DNA of 64,000 nucleotides from Vibrio sp. NTOU-M3 (GCF_040869035.1 NZ_CP162101.1:124001-188000), one strand, 5' to 3'. Positions 27,043 to 37,275 are shown, numbered from the stretch's first letter. Numbers and translations: made by a program. The notes: generated by a model not told the origin, from the sequence alone.

Positions 27043-27831
27043 ATGGTACTAAATTCCAGAGGGGCATTTAACCAGCACTGTTATGTCGATGAGACGGGCA
27101 ATCATCGAGCGCGCTATAAAGGGCTGGAGTTGAGCAGTGTTTTTCAACCCATTTTTGATGGGCGAAGACGACTTATTGGCCTTGAAGCATTACTGAGGGT
27201 CTTTAGCACTAAAACTCAAAAGCTCATTCCTCCCAACCTTGTTTTAGATACCCAAAAGAATGACTTCATCGACTGCCTTAATGTCGACCGCCTCAGTAGG
27301 GCTATCCATCTTCGAAACTTCGCTACTCTTAACCGCACTGATATCACCTTATTTCTCAACATGTTGCCTATCTCAAGTGAATACAATATGCAAAAAGCCA
27401 TCGATGCCACGCTACTTTTAAAACGTATGCAAGAACTTGGCATCAATACCAGCCGTGTTGTTTTTGAATTAGTTGAAACAGAATCGATGGCAGATGAACT
27501 ATTAACCTCTGCCACACATTATATGCAGCAGGTGGGGTTTCAAGTTGCCATTGATGATTTTGGAGCGGGAGAATCCAACATAAAACGGCTCAGTTTGATA
27601 AAACCGGACATCATTAAAGTCGATCGTTCACTGTTGCAGGCATTTTGCCAAGGTCGCCCTGCCTCTCTCATTGAAGTATTACAGCATGCTCGCGTACTAA
27701 ATGTTCCCGTGATCATAGAAGGCATTGAAACAACAAAAGAGTTTAAGCAAATGCAAGAGCTCGAGATCCACTACTACCAAGGTTTCTTACTTGGCAAACC
27801 GCAGAATCTAAAGGATATATTTGGGAATTAA
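27043..27831 (+). CDS. EAL-domain cyclic-di-GMP phosphodiesterase
   Basis: This 262-residue protein is an almost bare EAL domain. All catalytic signatures are present: EALLR near residue 49, LFLNMLP near 104, FELVETE near 148, AIDDFGAGESN near 172, IKVDRSLL near 190, EGIET near 227, and YQGFLLG near 246. It should hydrolyse cyclic di-GMP to pGpG. There is no membrane segment or sensor domain. GGGGAAG precedes the ATG. It sits just before the tRNA cluster, convergent with it. Confidence 0.92.
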   Translation: MVLNSRGAFNQHCYVDETGNHRARYKGLELSSVFQPIFDGRRRLIGLEALLRVFSTKTQKLIPPNLVLDTQKNDFIDCLNVDRLSRAIHLRNFATLNRTDITLFLNMLPISSEYNMQKAIDATLLLKRMQELGINTSRVVFELVETESMADELLTSATHYMQQVGFQVAIDDFGAGESNIKRLSLIKPDIIKVDRSLLQAFCQGRPASLIEVLQHARVLNVPVIIEGIETTKEFKQMQELEIHYYQGFLLGKPQNLKDIFGN

Positions 27832-27848
27832 ATAAACTGAGTCAAAAA

Positions 27849-27922
27849 TGGAGGCGCGTCCCGGAGTCGAACCGAGGTCCACGGATTTGCAATCCGCTGC
27901 ATAGCCACTCTGCCAACGCGCC
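27849..27922 (-). tRNA. tRNA-Cys (GCA)
   Basis: The 74-base cloverleaf reads GGCGCGTTGGCAGAGTGG at the 5' end and has the anticodon loop TTGCAAA (anticodon GCA). The T-arm GGTTCGACTCC is standard and a genomically encoded CCA ends the gene. It is identical in sequence to the gene at 28101-28174. Confidence 0.97.
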
Positions 27923-27955
27923 TTATTTTTTCTGTTCGGATGAACAAATGAGAGA

Positions 27956-28042
27956 TGGTGCCCCGGGCCGGACTTGAACCGGCACAGCGCGAACGCCGAG
28001 GGATTTTAAATCCCTTGTGTCTACCAATTCCACCACCAGGGC
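27956..28042 (-). tRNA. tRNA-Leu (TAA)
   Basis: The 87-base class II tRNA has a long variable arm, the anticodon loop TTTAAAA (anticodon TAA), the T-arm GGTTCAAGTCC and an encoded CCA. It lies between the two cysteine tRNAs and is read on the same strand. Confidence 0.97.
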
Positions 28043-28100
28043 ACACAAATTTCTTTGTGATGCCATTTAAGAGTTGTTAAACACCATCTTTAAATTCGAA

Positions 28101-28174
28101 TGGAGGCGCGTCCCGGAGTCGAACCGAGGTCCACGGATTTGCAATCCGCTGCATAGCCACTCTGCCAACGCGCC
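28101..28174 (-). tRNA. tRNA-Cys (GCA), first gene of the tRNA cluster
   Basis: Identical over all 74 bases to the copy at 27849-27922, with anticodon GCA and an encoded CCA. Transcription of the Cys-Leu-Cys cluster probably starts upstream of it (see 28219-28246). Confidence 0.97.
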
Positions 28175-28218
28175 TTTCCTTTCAACGCTTTAGTTACCCA
28201 CCGCTGCGTTCGATGCAT

Positions 28219-28246
28219 ACTTTACGGATTGCAGGAAAAGAGTCAA
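28219..28246 (-). promoter_or_regulatory. Probable sigma-70 promoter of the tRNA cluster
   Basis: On the minus strand TTGACT (28241-28246) and TAAAGT (28219-28224) are 16 bases apart. They lie 45-72 bases upstream of the first tRNA. Confidence 0.55.
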
Positions 28247-28430
28247 ACAAAAAAATCATTTTCCTGTTTGATTGCTGGGTTTTACATCAAATGGGTGCGA
28301 ATTCGATCGAAGCGATTACAAATCCCCCAACCTATTGAGGTGGCTCTTACCGTTATTTGTGCATTGTGACACCATTCAACTCGGTGTACCTCACCTAAAC
28401 TCTCAGAGTAAGTACTACGAAAAACAAAAA

Positions 28431-28459
28431 CACCGCAACAAATCACAATTGCTGCGGTG
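28431..28459 (-). terminator. Rho-independent terminator of the chemoreceptor gene
   Basis: On the minus strand arms CACCGCA and TGCGGTG close a loop that can pair further (GCAA/TTGC) and are followed by TTTTTGTTTTT. It lies 16 bases past the stop codon. The rest of the roughly 300-base gap up to the tRNA cluster (28175-28474) holds only the tRNA promoter; I see no other gene. Confidence 0.85.
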
Positions 28460-28474
28460 CAGTTGTACTCGATA

Positions 28475-30790
28475 CTAATACTTAAATTGAGCGATCTCCT
28501 TATTCAAACCATCAGATTGCCCTGATAAATCTTGAATCACTTCATCTACGTTATTTACTTGTTCAGAAACGGCCCCTGATGCATCTGCAATCGAGGTGAT
28601 ACTGCCACTGATGTCTTCTGTCACGGCTTTTTGTTCCGCCGCCGCTGCGGCAATTTGAGTCGTCATTTCATTCAGCTGGCTGAGCATGTCAACAATTTGC
28701 CCAAGCATATCGGTATTTTGATGGCAGGTTTCCACACCTGATGACACAGTTTGGTTGGCATGTTGAATACTCTGAGCAACACCTTGGGTCTCTTTTTGTA
28801 ATGCATCAATTTTTGATCTTATTTCTTCAGTGGAAGATTGCGTGCGACCGGCAAGCGATCTCACCTCATCGGCAACGACAGCAAAGCCTCTACCTTGCTC
28901 CCCTGCTCGAGCGGCTTCAATTGCTGCATTCAATGCCAATAGATTGGTTTGCTCCGCGATGCCCTGAATTACATCGAGTACTTCTGCAATAGAATTACTT
29001 TCTGCGTTTAATCGTTCTATTGCCTCAACGGCTGTTTTCATCTCATTGTCGAGTTGGGAAATTTCATCCCCCAGCGAGGTACCAATTTTCATACCTTCAT
29101 TCCCGGTATGGTTGGCATTAGTAACATATTCCGCTGCTCGGTTTGCAAACTGAGCGACTTCAGCGATCGACGCGCTCATTTGGTTGACAGCTGTCGCGAC
29201 TGAATCTGCTTTATGACTTTGTTCAGAGACAGCGGAACGGGTGTTGTTCATATTGGAAGACATACTGCGCGTATTCGAATTCAACGTATCTGTCGCCTGA
29301 GCAAATTGTCGGATCATTCCTTGTAAATGCTCAAACAAGGTATTCAATGCGCCAGCCAGTTCCGCCATTTCATCTTTACCATTAACCGTTAACCGTGATG
29401 TCAAATCGTTGTTGTGACTGATCTCCTTGATTTGTTCACTGGCATGACGAATAGGTTGCGAAATGCTATTACCAACCATGTAAGACAGCGCAATCGCGGC
29501 AATAACCACGATCACAATACAAATCAGTGCAGTGGTAATTTCCGCCTCAACCAACACTTCCACATCTCTCAAGGCTTCCTCAACTGTTAATTCGGTCAAA
29601 ATTGCCCATTTCATACCCGCAGCCGTTACTGGCGCATAAGCGGAAAATACGGGCTTACCAGAAGTGCTGCTCGTCGACAGTTTCATCCCACTTTGCCCGG
29701 TCAATGCAAGAGTTAAGGTTTCACTATCGACTCTTTGACGCCCAATTGCAGAGCCTTTGTCTGAAATCTGGGTAACCAAATCATTTGATACGCCAGTTGC
29801 TTTTAAAGCCTCAAAATAAGCGGTGTCATCTTCAATTAGCATCCTTGGTTGGCTACGCATTAACTTATCCGGGCCAACGAGATAGGTCTCCCCGGTATAA
29901 CCCAACCCTGCAAATTGCCATTTGCCATCAAATGTCATGAGTGCATTGATCTCATCCACTGGCATTTGAAAAATTAAAACCCCTGACCGCTTTCCTTGCG
30001 TAAAGACTGGCGTAGAAATAAATGAGGCAGCCGCTTCATACGACGGATAATAAGGATAGAAATCTTCAAGATAGAACTGGCCATTGCCTTTCTTCATTCC
30101 TTCACGATACGCAACAGCAATACCACTGTCCCGATACGGACCGGAAGTAAGGTTAGTAGCAAAGTCGAGTTCTTTAAAAACGGAGTAAACAATGTCACCA
30201 TCAAGATCCACTAGAAATATGTCGTAGTAGCCAAACTGCTCAAGAAACGATTTGATGCCAGGATGATGTTTTTTATGTACCCCATCATAATCCGTCCCTA
30301 AAGAGTCACTCTCCATCTTGTGCTTCTCTCCCAGACCATTTGGATTTACTGCGATATAGCGGGCTTGGAGCGCTATGCCGACCTCTGGGATCTGCGAGAG
30401 CCTTTGTGACTCATTGGCTGACTGTCCATTATTGGACTCTCTGTAAGTCACACCGAACTGATTAGAATAGTATTGATTGAGTTTTGTGATATCAGAAGAT
30501 GAGACTTGATTTGTGGGGTAAGCTTTAAAAGCTTGAGTAAATTCAAGCATCGCTTCCTGTGTCGATTTTAATCCTGCGAGTGTCGTTACCTGACCACTTA
30601 TCTGGTCAAAGTAACGTTGGATTTCATTTTTCTTGATTTCTCTAACGGAGATGAGTTGTTGCGACGCCCGATTATACAACGCCTCTTCAGCGAGCACCGA
30701 TGATTTCCATCCAATGAATCCACCCGTGATAACAACACCGATAGCACATAACACCGTACACGCCAGAACAATTTTAGTGGCAATTTTCAT
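28475..30790 (-). CDS. Methyl-accepting chemotaxis protein with periplasmic Cache domain
   Basis: This 771-residue inner-membrane receptor has TM1 at residues 5-27 ([19 protein letters not shown]) and a large periplasmic region of about 380 residues. The latter has dCache-like motifs ([28 protein letters not shown]). TM2 is near residues 415-435, followed by a HAMP domain and a long signalling domain. The hairpin tip [32 protein letters not shown] is conserved. It should pass ligand information to CheA/CheW. The start at 30790 begins at TM1; an upstream start at 30832 would add a non-membrane tail. The ligand is unknown; amino acids are common for such domains. Confidence 0.93.
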   Translation of the reverse strand: MKIATKIVLACTVLCAIGVVITGGFIGWKSSVLAEEALYNRASQQLISVREIKKNEIQRYFDQISGQVTTLAGLKSTQEAMLEFTQAFKAYPTNQVSSSDITKLNQYYSNQFGVTYRESNNGQSANESQRLSQIPEVGIALQARYIAVNPNGLGEKHKMESDSLGTDYDGVHKKHHPGIKSFLEQFGYYDIFLVDLDGDIVYSVFKELDFATNLTSGPYRDSGIAVAYREGMKKGNGQFYLEDFYPYYPSYEAAASFISTPVFTQGKRSGVLIFQMPVDEINALMTFDGKWQFAGLGYTGETYLVGPDKLMRSQPRMLIEDDTAYFEALKATGVSNDLVTQISDKGSAIGRQRVDSETLTLALTGQSGMKLSTSSTSGKPVFSAYAPVTAAGMKWAILTELTVEEALRDVEVLVEAEITTALICIVIVVIAAIALSYMVGNSISQPIRHASEQIKEISHNNDLTSRLTVNGKDEMAELAGALNTLFEHLQGMIRQFAQATDTLNSNTRSMSSNMNNTRSAVSEQSHKADSVATAVNQMSASIAEVAQFANRAAEYVTNANHTGNEGMKIGTSLGDEISQLDNEMKTAVEAIERLNAESNSIAEVLDVIQGIAEQTNLLALNAAIEAARAGEQGRGFAVVADEVRSLAGRTQSSTEEIRSKIDALQKETQGVAQSIQHANQTVSSGVETCHQNTDMLGQIVDMLSQLNEMTTQIAAAAAEQKAVTEDISGSITSIADASGAVSEQVNNVDEVIQDLSGQSDGLNKEIAQFKY

Positions 30791-30951
30791 ATCCCAAACC
30801 CCTGCTCCAATATCCTCTTGCTTGGAGCACAATGACTGATTGAAAATGCCAACTGACTAGTTATTGTAAGAATTGTAATTTCAATAAAATGAGTTTAGGC
30901 GCATATATCTGAATTTTCGAATTATCAATAACACCAATCGTTACAAGAACA

Positions 30952-31797
30952 CTAAGGAATACGCGAATTTTCCTTTCTAAATTGACGGGGTGTTTTATGA
31001 CACCATGCTTTAAAGCGAGCTGTGAAATTGGCAGCAATAGGATAACCAACAATTTCACCGATGTGTTGGATTGCCCACGTAGTCGAGCTTAACAACCTTG
31101 CGGCATATTCCATACGCATCCGCGTAATATGGACCTTGGGGCTGTGTCCATAAGTTTGCTGACAAAGACGATGTAAATGCGGTGGGGAGCATGGGTATAG
31201 TGCTGCTATTTGGTCGACATTCCAATCTCTGTGAAGCGCCATTTGTACGGTATCAAATACCCGATTTAAACGCGCTTTTTTATCAGAGTGGTGTTGTAAC
31301 TTTGGCGCTTTCAAGAACAGTTCAATCTGGCTAAGTGCGTTTTCGATCACCACACAACTCAATTCGACAGACAAGTTTCTCGCTCGTAATAACAGCAGCA
31401 CGTTCGCGTAGATAACTTCTGCCAAAGAAGTTAGGTGATATTCGAGTTCTTCCCCAACTAACGCACTCCAGTCATGATTTGGAGAAAGGAAAATCCAAGC
31501 AATTTGCCACTCTTCCTCCTCTATACTAAAGCCATTTTCTAACCCTGCTGGTACGATGGCTAATGAACCCGGCTCTAAAATTTGCTTGTCTAAATTGCAG
31601 GTGATCCAACCTTTACCTTTTACAGTGTAAAGCAACATGTGTTTATGCTGATTTTTCCGGTAAACCGTAAATAGCTCACGGCAATGCGCAATCCCACATT
31701 GAACAATCCCTAGTCTTTCCATGGACATCACTTCGTTACAACTGATGAACTCATGTTGTGTCTTATCTGAAATCTCAAAGCACTCTTGTTTTTCCAT
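30952..31797 (-). CDS. AraC-family transcriptional regulator
   Basis: In this 281-residue protein residues 40-100 form a cupin-like sensor domain (MLLYTVKGKGWITCNL, LEPGSLAIVPAG). Residues 185-278 hold the two helix-turn-helix motifs of AraC proteins (NVDQIAALYPCSPPHLHRLCQ and IGEIVGYPIAANFTARFK). It is divergent from the MATE efflux gene, its most likely target; the intervening region is short (31798-31892). The chemoreceptor gene downstream is a less likely partner. Confidence 0.9.
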   Translation of the reverse strand: MEKQECFEISDKTQHEFISCNEVMSMERLGIVQCGIAHCRELFTVYRKNQHKHMLLYTVKGKGWITCNLDKQILEPGSLAIVPAGLENGFSIEEEEWQIAWIFLSPNHDWSALVGEELEYHLTSLAEVIYANVLLLLRARNLSVELSCVVIENALSQIELFLKAPKLQHHSDKKARLNRVFDTVQMALHRDWNVDQIAALYPCSPPHLHRLCQQTYGHSPKVHITRMRMEYAARLLSSTTWAIQHIGEIVGYPIAANFTARFKAWCHKTPRQFRKENSRIP

Positions 31798-31892
31798 TTT
31801 GATAGTTTTGCATAAGTTTTAGATATAATTTAAAAATACCGAATACATAAAAACCGATACACTCCTTTCTGTACTTTCTAAGGAGTTATGCG

Positions 31893-33278
31893 ATGCGTAC
31901 CCCACATCAAACGCTTGACTATAAATTTTGGCAAAAACTCATTCAAATTGGTGTTCCTGTCTCTTTACAATCCATGCTTTTTTCTTTGCTTGGCGTCGTA
32001 GATATATTTATGGTGAGCCAACTAGGAGAAGCCGCCACGGCGGCTGTTGGCGTGGGAAACCGCATCTTCTTCTTTAATCTAGTGATGATTTTTGGCATAA
32101 GTGGCGCTGTCAGCATACTAGCTTCGCAATACTTTGGTGCTAATAATATGGATGGCGTAAAAGTTACGTTGGCTCAGACTTGGCTTGCCGCCTCACTCAT
32201 AACTATCCCTTTTATTGTTGGCTATGCACTATCACCAGAAGCGATTATTTCCTTCATCTCAGATGATCCGGCTTACATTGTGATGGCTAAGGACTATCTG
32301 GTCGTCACGGGCATAAGTCTTGTCTTTACTGTTTTGGTCGTTCCACTTGAATGCGCACTAAGAGCGGTCGGAGTAGCAAAACTGCCTACTTATGTCAGCA
32401 TATTAGCCATCATCATTAATGTAATACTCAATGCCTTACTCATTTTTGGGTTATTTGGTTTTCCTGAGCTTGGAGTTTTGGGAGCTGCGATTGGTAGCCT
32501 TTTATCTCGCCTTGCTCAAACAGTGCTGTTGTTTTATTTAGCGCATCAACGATTTAAACAGCTCTGGCCGGAAAAGACACATTGGTTACAAACGTTCACA
32601 GCTTCCCATCGTCGCCGATTTTTAAAGGTCGCAACCCCAATGTTCATACATGACACAACATGGGCTTTTGGGTTGATCATTTATAACGTGATCATTGGGC
32701 AATTAGGGGTATCAGAGCTCGCTATCGTCTCCTTATTGACGCCAATTGAAGGGGTTTTGATCTCAGCCTTTATGGGATTTGCCGTTGCAGCATCAATCAT
32801 CCTTGGCAATGAAATTGGCGCACAGAATTACCAGCGTGTTTCTGATACTGCATGGTGGTATGTGATCATCAGCGTCGTACTGGCATTAATGCTCGCGGTC
32901 CTTTTTTTGCTCGCGAAACCTTTGCTGTTTACGTTGCTCGAGAAGTCTCCAATTCATAACGTACAAACAGCCGTCAACATCTGCTTAATAATGGCGTTTG
33001 GTATGGTGTTGAAAGTATTCAATATGGTCGGGATCGGCGGTGTATTAAAAAGTGGTGGAGATATTAATTACAGTATTTTCATTGACTTATTTGGTCAGTG
33101 GGGATTTGGTATCCCACTCGCATACGTCACGGGAATTATTCTAGGGTGGCCTTTAGAATATGTCATGTTAATCATCCTTGTTGAAGAAGTCATCAAGTTG
33201 ATTTTGACCACCTATCGTATTCGAAGCAAAAAGTGGATTAATAACTTAGTTAATGATGAAGAACCACTCTGTGCATAG
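31893..33278 (+). CDS. MATE-family multidrug efflux protein
   Basis: This 461-residue membrane protein has twelve hydrophobic segments and the MATE fold duplicated in its two halves. An AAGGAG site precedes the ATG. Conserved features include QSMLFSLLGVVDIFMVSQLGEAATAAVGVGNR near the start and the matching second-half segment. Related pumps export cationic drugs or flavin-like compounds with Na+ or H+ coupling. It is divergent from an AraC regulator and ends in a hairpin at 33290. Confidence 0.9.
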   Translation: MRTPHQTLDYKFWQKLIQIGVPVSLQSMLFSLLGVVDIFMVSQLGEAATAAVGVGNRIFFFNLVMIFGISGAVSILASQYFGANNMDGVKVTLAQTWLAASLITIPFIVGYALSPEAIISFISDDPAYIVMAKDYLVVTGISLVFTVLVVPLECALRAVGVAKLPTYVSILAIIINVILNALLIFGLFGFPELGVLGAAIGSLLSRLAQTVLLFYLAHQRFKQLWPEKTHWLQTFTASHRRRFLKVATPMFIHDTTWAFGLIIYNVIIGQLGVSELAIVSLLTPIEGVLISAFMGFAVAASIILGNEIGAQNYQRVSDTAWWYVIISVVLALMLAVLFLLAKPLLFTLLEKSPIHNVQTAVNICLIMAFGMVLKVFNMVGIGGVLKSGGDINYSIFIDLFGQWGFGIPLAYVTGIILGWPLEYVMLIILVEEVIKLILTTYRIRSKKWINNLVNDEEPLCA

Positions 33279-33289
33279 GAACTCACACC

Positions 33290-33326
33290 TAAGGGCGTCA
33301 CTCTTACACAATAAGGTGCGCCCTTA
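33290..33326 (+). terminator. Probable terminator of the MATE gene
   Basis: Arms TAAGGGCG and CGCCCTTA enclose about 21 bases that pair further (CAC/GTG), followed by the T-rich stretch TTCTTTATTCT. Confidence 0.65.
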
Positions 33327-33533
33327 TTCTTTATTCTCAAATGGCCCACTTCGCTTTAGTGAAACGACTGCGCCTATCTATCAAGTTTATTTCCTCTTGT
33401 GGTATGAATTCAGACCACAAATTACACATTTTTGATAATAATACTTAATAATAAAATTTAACCAAATCAAATTAAAGTAATCGATTTTTCATCCGATTTA
33501 ATTATTAAATCATATGCAATACGAGGAAATGCT

Positions 33534-33773
33534 ATGAGCTTATTTAATCGATCACTAATCGCCCTTTTTATCTTGGTATTTGCCAAGCCAACTCTCGCTG
33601 TCACGTTAATGTGGGTAGGCCAAGTGCCGTTAGCAATTGATGACCACAAATTAACAACAGAATTTATTAAGATCGTATATAAAAAGGATAGCCAGCTCCA
33701 TAGTGAAGCCAACTACCCGTTTTATGTGACTAAAATTAATGAGCGTGTCGCCTTAGTGTGCAATGACACATGA
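33534..33773 (+). CDS. Small exported protein next to the fimbrial locus
   Basis: This 79-residue protein has a signal peptide (MSLFNRSLIALFILVFAKPTLA) and a good GAGGA ribosome site, so it is probably real although I recognise no family. The mature 57 residues are mixed beta-like, with a single Cys four residues from the end. It is convergent with the last gene of the fimbrial operon, their stops lying only five bases apart. It may belong to the fimbrial or surface system, but nothing proves that. Confidence 0.6.
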   Translation: MSLFNRSLIALFILVFAKPTLAVTLMWVGQVPLAIDDHKLTTEFIKIVYKKDSQLHSEANYPFYVTKINERVALVCNDT

Positions 33774-33778
33774 CAACA

Positions 33779-35905
33779 TCAATAAAATGCATCCCAACTT
33801 ATGACACTTTCTTGAGCTTGAAGAGTACACACATATTTCGCTTTCCCATTGGGAGCAGCGCTCGTGCTTTCTACACTATAAGTTCGATCACCAGGAAACT
33901 TAAACGAACGAGCGCTACGGCTCCCGGTCCAACCGGCATGTAGATAATTGGGTTTGGTATTAACGTCCAGACCAAGCCTAGCGAGTGAACCAACATTACT
34001 CGCAATTACTTTATGGCTATTATCATTGGAATTTCTGGCATCCACTGTCGTGTAACTCGCTGCGTAACTGCGATAACCTTTGTTTGTACACCAATTGAAG
34101 CCCACTGTGTGTGTATCTTCTGAGTCACTTGAGAGTATAAAAGCACGTCCATTATTAATGGTTCCGGGGACACCTGCATATAAAGCAAAGTCGACTTCTC
34201 TTTCCAGCTTATAATTACCATCCTCAGAGGCGACAATAACTTTGCCTCTGCCTCCCTCCCCTGTGACAACAAGACTATTTACATTGAGATTTGTACCACT
34301 GCCTCCGGAGCCAAACACAGCGAGACGTAGAGAAGTATTATTCACATCCATGACATTAGCGTTCCATGCCAATTTAGGACCATCATAAGTGACTTTAGTA
34401 CCTGATTGGGTTTCATAAACCACTTCTAATACAACTGGAGAAAAAGAGTCATTTCTTAATACATAAGGTTCGTTTCTAAACGCAATTCCTTTATATACAG
34501 CCTGCTTAACACATGAATAGTAACCACCGCTCGTCGCCGGCATACTCCCTGTTACACCGTTTGACAAATTAACAGTAGTAATCGCGATGCCTGAATCTGA
34601 CCAATAGTGGCGATCCACAGGCCATTTTGCTGCTGTAAATAAGTTACCTTTCTCATTGAACAAATTCGTCAACTGCGCCGGTGTGGCTAAATCCATACCT
34701 CGGGCACGACATATACCATCTGCGACGGCCAACGTTACCGTTGAAGCCTTCACACCATCTGGTGAAGATGTTCCATTGCCGACAATAACGTCCTTGGTTT
34801 CAAACCCTGCTAATTGCATTTGCAAATTATCTAATGGAGGGAAATATTCCAAGCCGTTTACAACGACATTCTGATAAACACTAGAAGCCTTGATGTTGAT
34901 TCGTCCAATGCCTACTCCACCTTTCGCATCAGTCACAACGTACGAAATAGAATTAAGAAGCGAGTCGGTTACTTTGTATTTAAAGGTTAACCCACTAGCA
35001 TTTATATCGCTGATTGTGCCGGAATTCGAGTACACCTTAACTAACGACAACGGATCTTGAACGTCCGGAGTCAAATGCGGATTACTATCTGAAACATAAG
35101 GTTTCAAATCAATCGAGACAGTTTCTCCTATTCTGACAGGTCGTCCAGTTGCAGAACCATCATCTACAAAGAAATCGAAGTCGGTAACTTTAGGCGGGAA
35201 GTTAAATCTAAAGTTAACGGATATATCCATTCTAATCAGAATACGGCTACCGTCCGCTTTATCAGCATACATGAGTATGTAATCATGACCCGGCTGGGAT
35301 GGAGCAACATAATGCCCTCTGTCATCATCCGTGGTAGAAGGAACAAAAGTGCCTTTATCTACATAAATGGTACTTTTATCAACGGTTGCATTAACACCAT
35401 ACGGCACCAGATTGGAAAGCTTGATTTGAAAACTATCATTTATAAAAGCCGCATTACTCGTTGGTGGAACTGGCTCGGCGGTGCTGGTGTTACGCGCTTC
35501 GACCACTAAATTGCCATTGTACGTAGAGGCTTCAGTGTTGCTATAAGCTGAAGAGCTCCTTGCATTATCAAAACTGTATTTGTATACACACCACTGAGCA
35601 TCTTCATCAAAATAAATCGGTAAAGAGTCACTATTTTCTGACGGCAATGAGCAATTTCCAAATACTGGATAGATGGAAAAGCCTTCAGTAAAGGAAGCTG
35701 CATCTTTCCCAGGAATAATTTCGTTGAGTTTCAACGATTTTGTATTGAGATCAGTAACGCGGTGGTAAACAAACCCATCCGTTGAATTTGTTGTTTCCGA
35801 TTGTGTGTTATCGCTCGTGCCTTTGTCTACATTGGTGCTCTCATCACCCGAGCCATTACAACCAGATAGGACAAGCACTATTAACGTGACTAAAAATCGA
35901 TTCAT
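33779..35905 (-). CDS. Large surface lipoprotein with cadherin/Ig-like and lectin-like domains
   Basis: This 708-residue lipoprotein has lipobox LSGC at residues 13-16. Residues 225-340 form a cadherin/Ig-like domain (PKVTDFDFFVDDG to SYVVTDAKGGVGIG). Residues 345-465 resemble the C-type-lectin-like domain at the end of invasins and intimins (ICRARGMDLATPAQL, WPVDRHYWSD, GYYSCVKQ). A linker and a second lectin-like segment follow (GFNWCTNKGYRSYAA, KYVCTLQAQE). The middle part is clearly paralogous to the next lipoprotein. It is the last gene of the fimbrial operon, 12 bases after the preceding stop, so a role in surface adhesion is inferred. Confidence 0.72.
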   Translation of the reverse strand: MNRFLVTLIVLVLSGCNGSGDESTNVDKGTSDNTQSETTNSTDGFVYHRVTDLNTKSLKLNEIIPGKDAASFTEGFSIYPVFGNCSLPSENSDSLPIYFDEDAQWCVYKYSFDNARSSSAYSNTEASTYNGNLVVEARNTSTAEPVPPTSNAAFINDSFQIKLSNLVPYGVNATVDKSTIYVDKGTFVPSTTDDDRGHYVAPSQPGHDYILMYADKADGSRILIRMDISVNFRFNFPPKVTDFDFFVDDGSATGRPVRIGETVSIDLKPYVSDSNPHLTPDVQDPLSLVKVYSNSGTISDINASGLTFKYKVTDSLLNSISYVVTDAKGGVGIGRINIKASSVYQNVVVNGLEYFPPLDNLQMQLAGFETKDVIVGNGTSSPDGVKASTVTLAVADGICRARGMDLATPAQLTNLFNEKGNLFTAAKWPVDRHYWSDSGIAITTVNLSNGVTGSMPATSGGYYSCVKQAVYKGIAFRNEPYVLRNDSFSPVVLEVVYETQSGTKVTYDGPKLAWNANVMDVNNTSLRLAVFGSGGSGTNLNVNSLVVTGEGGRGKVIVASEDGNYKLEREVDFALYAGVPGTINNGRAFILSSDSEDTHTVGFNWCTNKGYRSYAASYTTVDARNSNDNSHKVIASNVGSLARLGLDVNTKPNYLHAGWTGSRSARSFKFPGDRTYSVESTSAAPNGKAKYVCTLQAQESVISWDAFY

Positions 35906-35917
35906 AATTCATCCACC

Positions 35918-37264
35918 TTACTTAACGCACGCATAAAAATACCGAGTCAAACTGCCTGTAGACGAAGCGCCACTACCCAGATTAACCACCTTGTTGTCGG
36001 AGGAAAACGAACTCGTAAAATAGGGATTGGAGACAGGCCAATTACTGGCGTTAAACAGGTTTCCCTTCTCAGTATGTGCAGCAACAAGCTCGGTTGAAGT
36101 AGGTAGACGTCCCCCTTTTGCACTACACAACGCACTGGCAATATCAAAATCTACCGTATAAAGGTTTACGTCTGTTGGAGCCGTCGTTCCATTACCAACG
36201 CCGGCATCATAAATAGGAATGCCAAGGCTCTTAGCCGATACATAATCCATCGGAGGGAGGTAAGTGAGAGAACCAACGGTAAAGGTGTCAAAAGGTGATT
36301 CAACCGTCACAACAACCTTAGCGCTTGAAAATCCCCCTTTCTTATCAGAAACAACGTAAGTAATAAGGTTTTCACCCGCTTGTAATGGCGTATAGAAGAA
36401 TTTCTTATTGTCGAAGTTAGGATCATTGGGAAAAGATACCTTCCCGGTATTTGGGATGGCGACAATCAGCTGTACTGTATCACCATCTGGATCGTCTGCA
36501 TCCACCTCAATTTCAATTTTCTGACCAACACGTATCGGCTTATTGTCATATTTGAGCACCAAGGTCGTCCTTGCGTTTGGTGCTGACATACCAGTACCCG
36601 TAGCGATTTCAATACGACCTAAATGAACGTTACTTGATGCATCGTGCACTTGATACAAGATGTAACTGTGGCCGATGGCATCATTTGAAAACGTAATGAC
36701 GTTGCCATTGGTTGAAGCTGCACCTCCCCCAAACACCTCAATGTTACTTAGTGCCCCACCTGTAGGAAAATCTGTCTGATCCTCCAAATTGATAGTAAGT
36801 GTTACACCTAGGTTCGTACTCTTATTTATCGTGGTCAAATCACCCGTCGTTAAACTGGTGACATCCGAATAAGCCCTAATGTACTTTGTCCCCTTCATAC
36901 GTTGGCGTGTATTGGGATGTTCCACCGTATACTCAAAAGCACACCAAGTTGTTTCTGTTGAAGACACCGTTACTTCTTTCGTATCGAAACCAACCAAGTG
37001 ACATGTAGATGTTTCAGAAATAGATTTAACGTCAACAACCTCCGGAGTTACACCATCACTTGAACCGACATCTGAGCTCAGATCAACGGTAGATTCATAG
37101 TCAGAACCCAAGAAAACAGAATTCACTGATGTCGAAGTAAATAATGTCGGCAGAACATTATTTTGATTCGTATCTTCATTGACACTACCCTCTTCGCCAC
37201 CATTACATCCCAGTAGCAAAGCCGACAGTGCCAATAACCAAGCATGATTAAGAGTAAACTTCAT
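35918..37264 (-). CDS. Surface lipoprotein with cadherin/Ig-like and lectin-like domains
   Basis: This 448-residue lipoprotein has lipobox LLGC around residue 20. Residues 230-330 read like a cadherin-type repeat (VRVGQKIEIEVDADDPDGD is a clear calcium-binding-type motif, followed by ITYVVSDKKGG). The C-terminus matches the invasin-type lectin-like fold (LCSAKGGRLPTSTELV, NASNWPVSNPYFTS, YFYACVK). ATG 37264 is chosen because GAGG precedes it at good spacing. An ATG at 37279, overlapping the upstream stop, would add five basic residues. It is paralogous to the 708-residue lipoprotein downstream. Exposure on the cell surface is inferred, not proven. Confidence 0.72.
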   Translation of the reverse strand: MKFTLNHAWLLALSALLLGCNGGEEGSVNEDTNQNNVLPTLFTSTSVNSVFLGSDYESTVDLSSDVGSSDGVTPEVVDVKSISETSTCHLVGFDTKEVTVSSTETTWCAFEYTVEHPNTRQRMKGTKYIRAYSDVTSLTTGDLTTINKSTNLGVTLTINLEDQTDFPTGGALSNIEVFGGGAASTNGNVITFSNDAIGHSYILYQVHDASSNVHLGRIEIATGTGMSAPNARTTLVLKYDNKPIRVGQKIEIEVDADDPDGDTVQLIVAIPNTGKVSFPNDPNFDNKKFFYTPLQAGENLITYVVSDKKGGFSSAKVVVTVESPFDTFTVGSLTYLPPMDYVSAKSLGIPIYDAGVGNGTTAPTDVNLYTVDFDIASALCSAKGGRLPTSTELVAAHTEKGNLFNASNWPVSNPYFTSSFSSDNKVVNLGSGASSTGSLTRYFYACVK

Positions 37265-37275
37265 CTTACGAGTCC

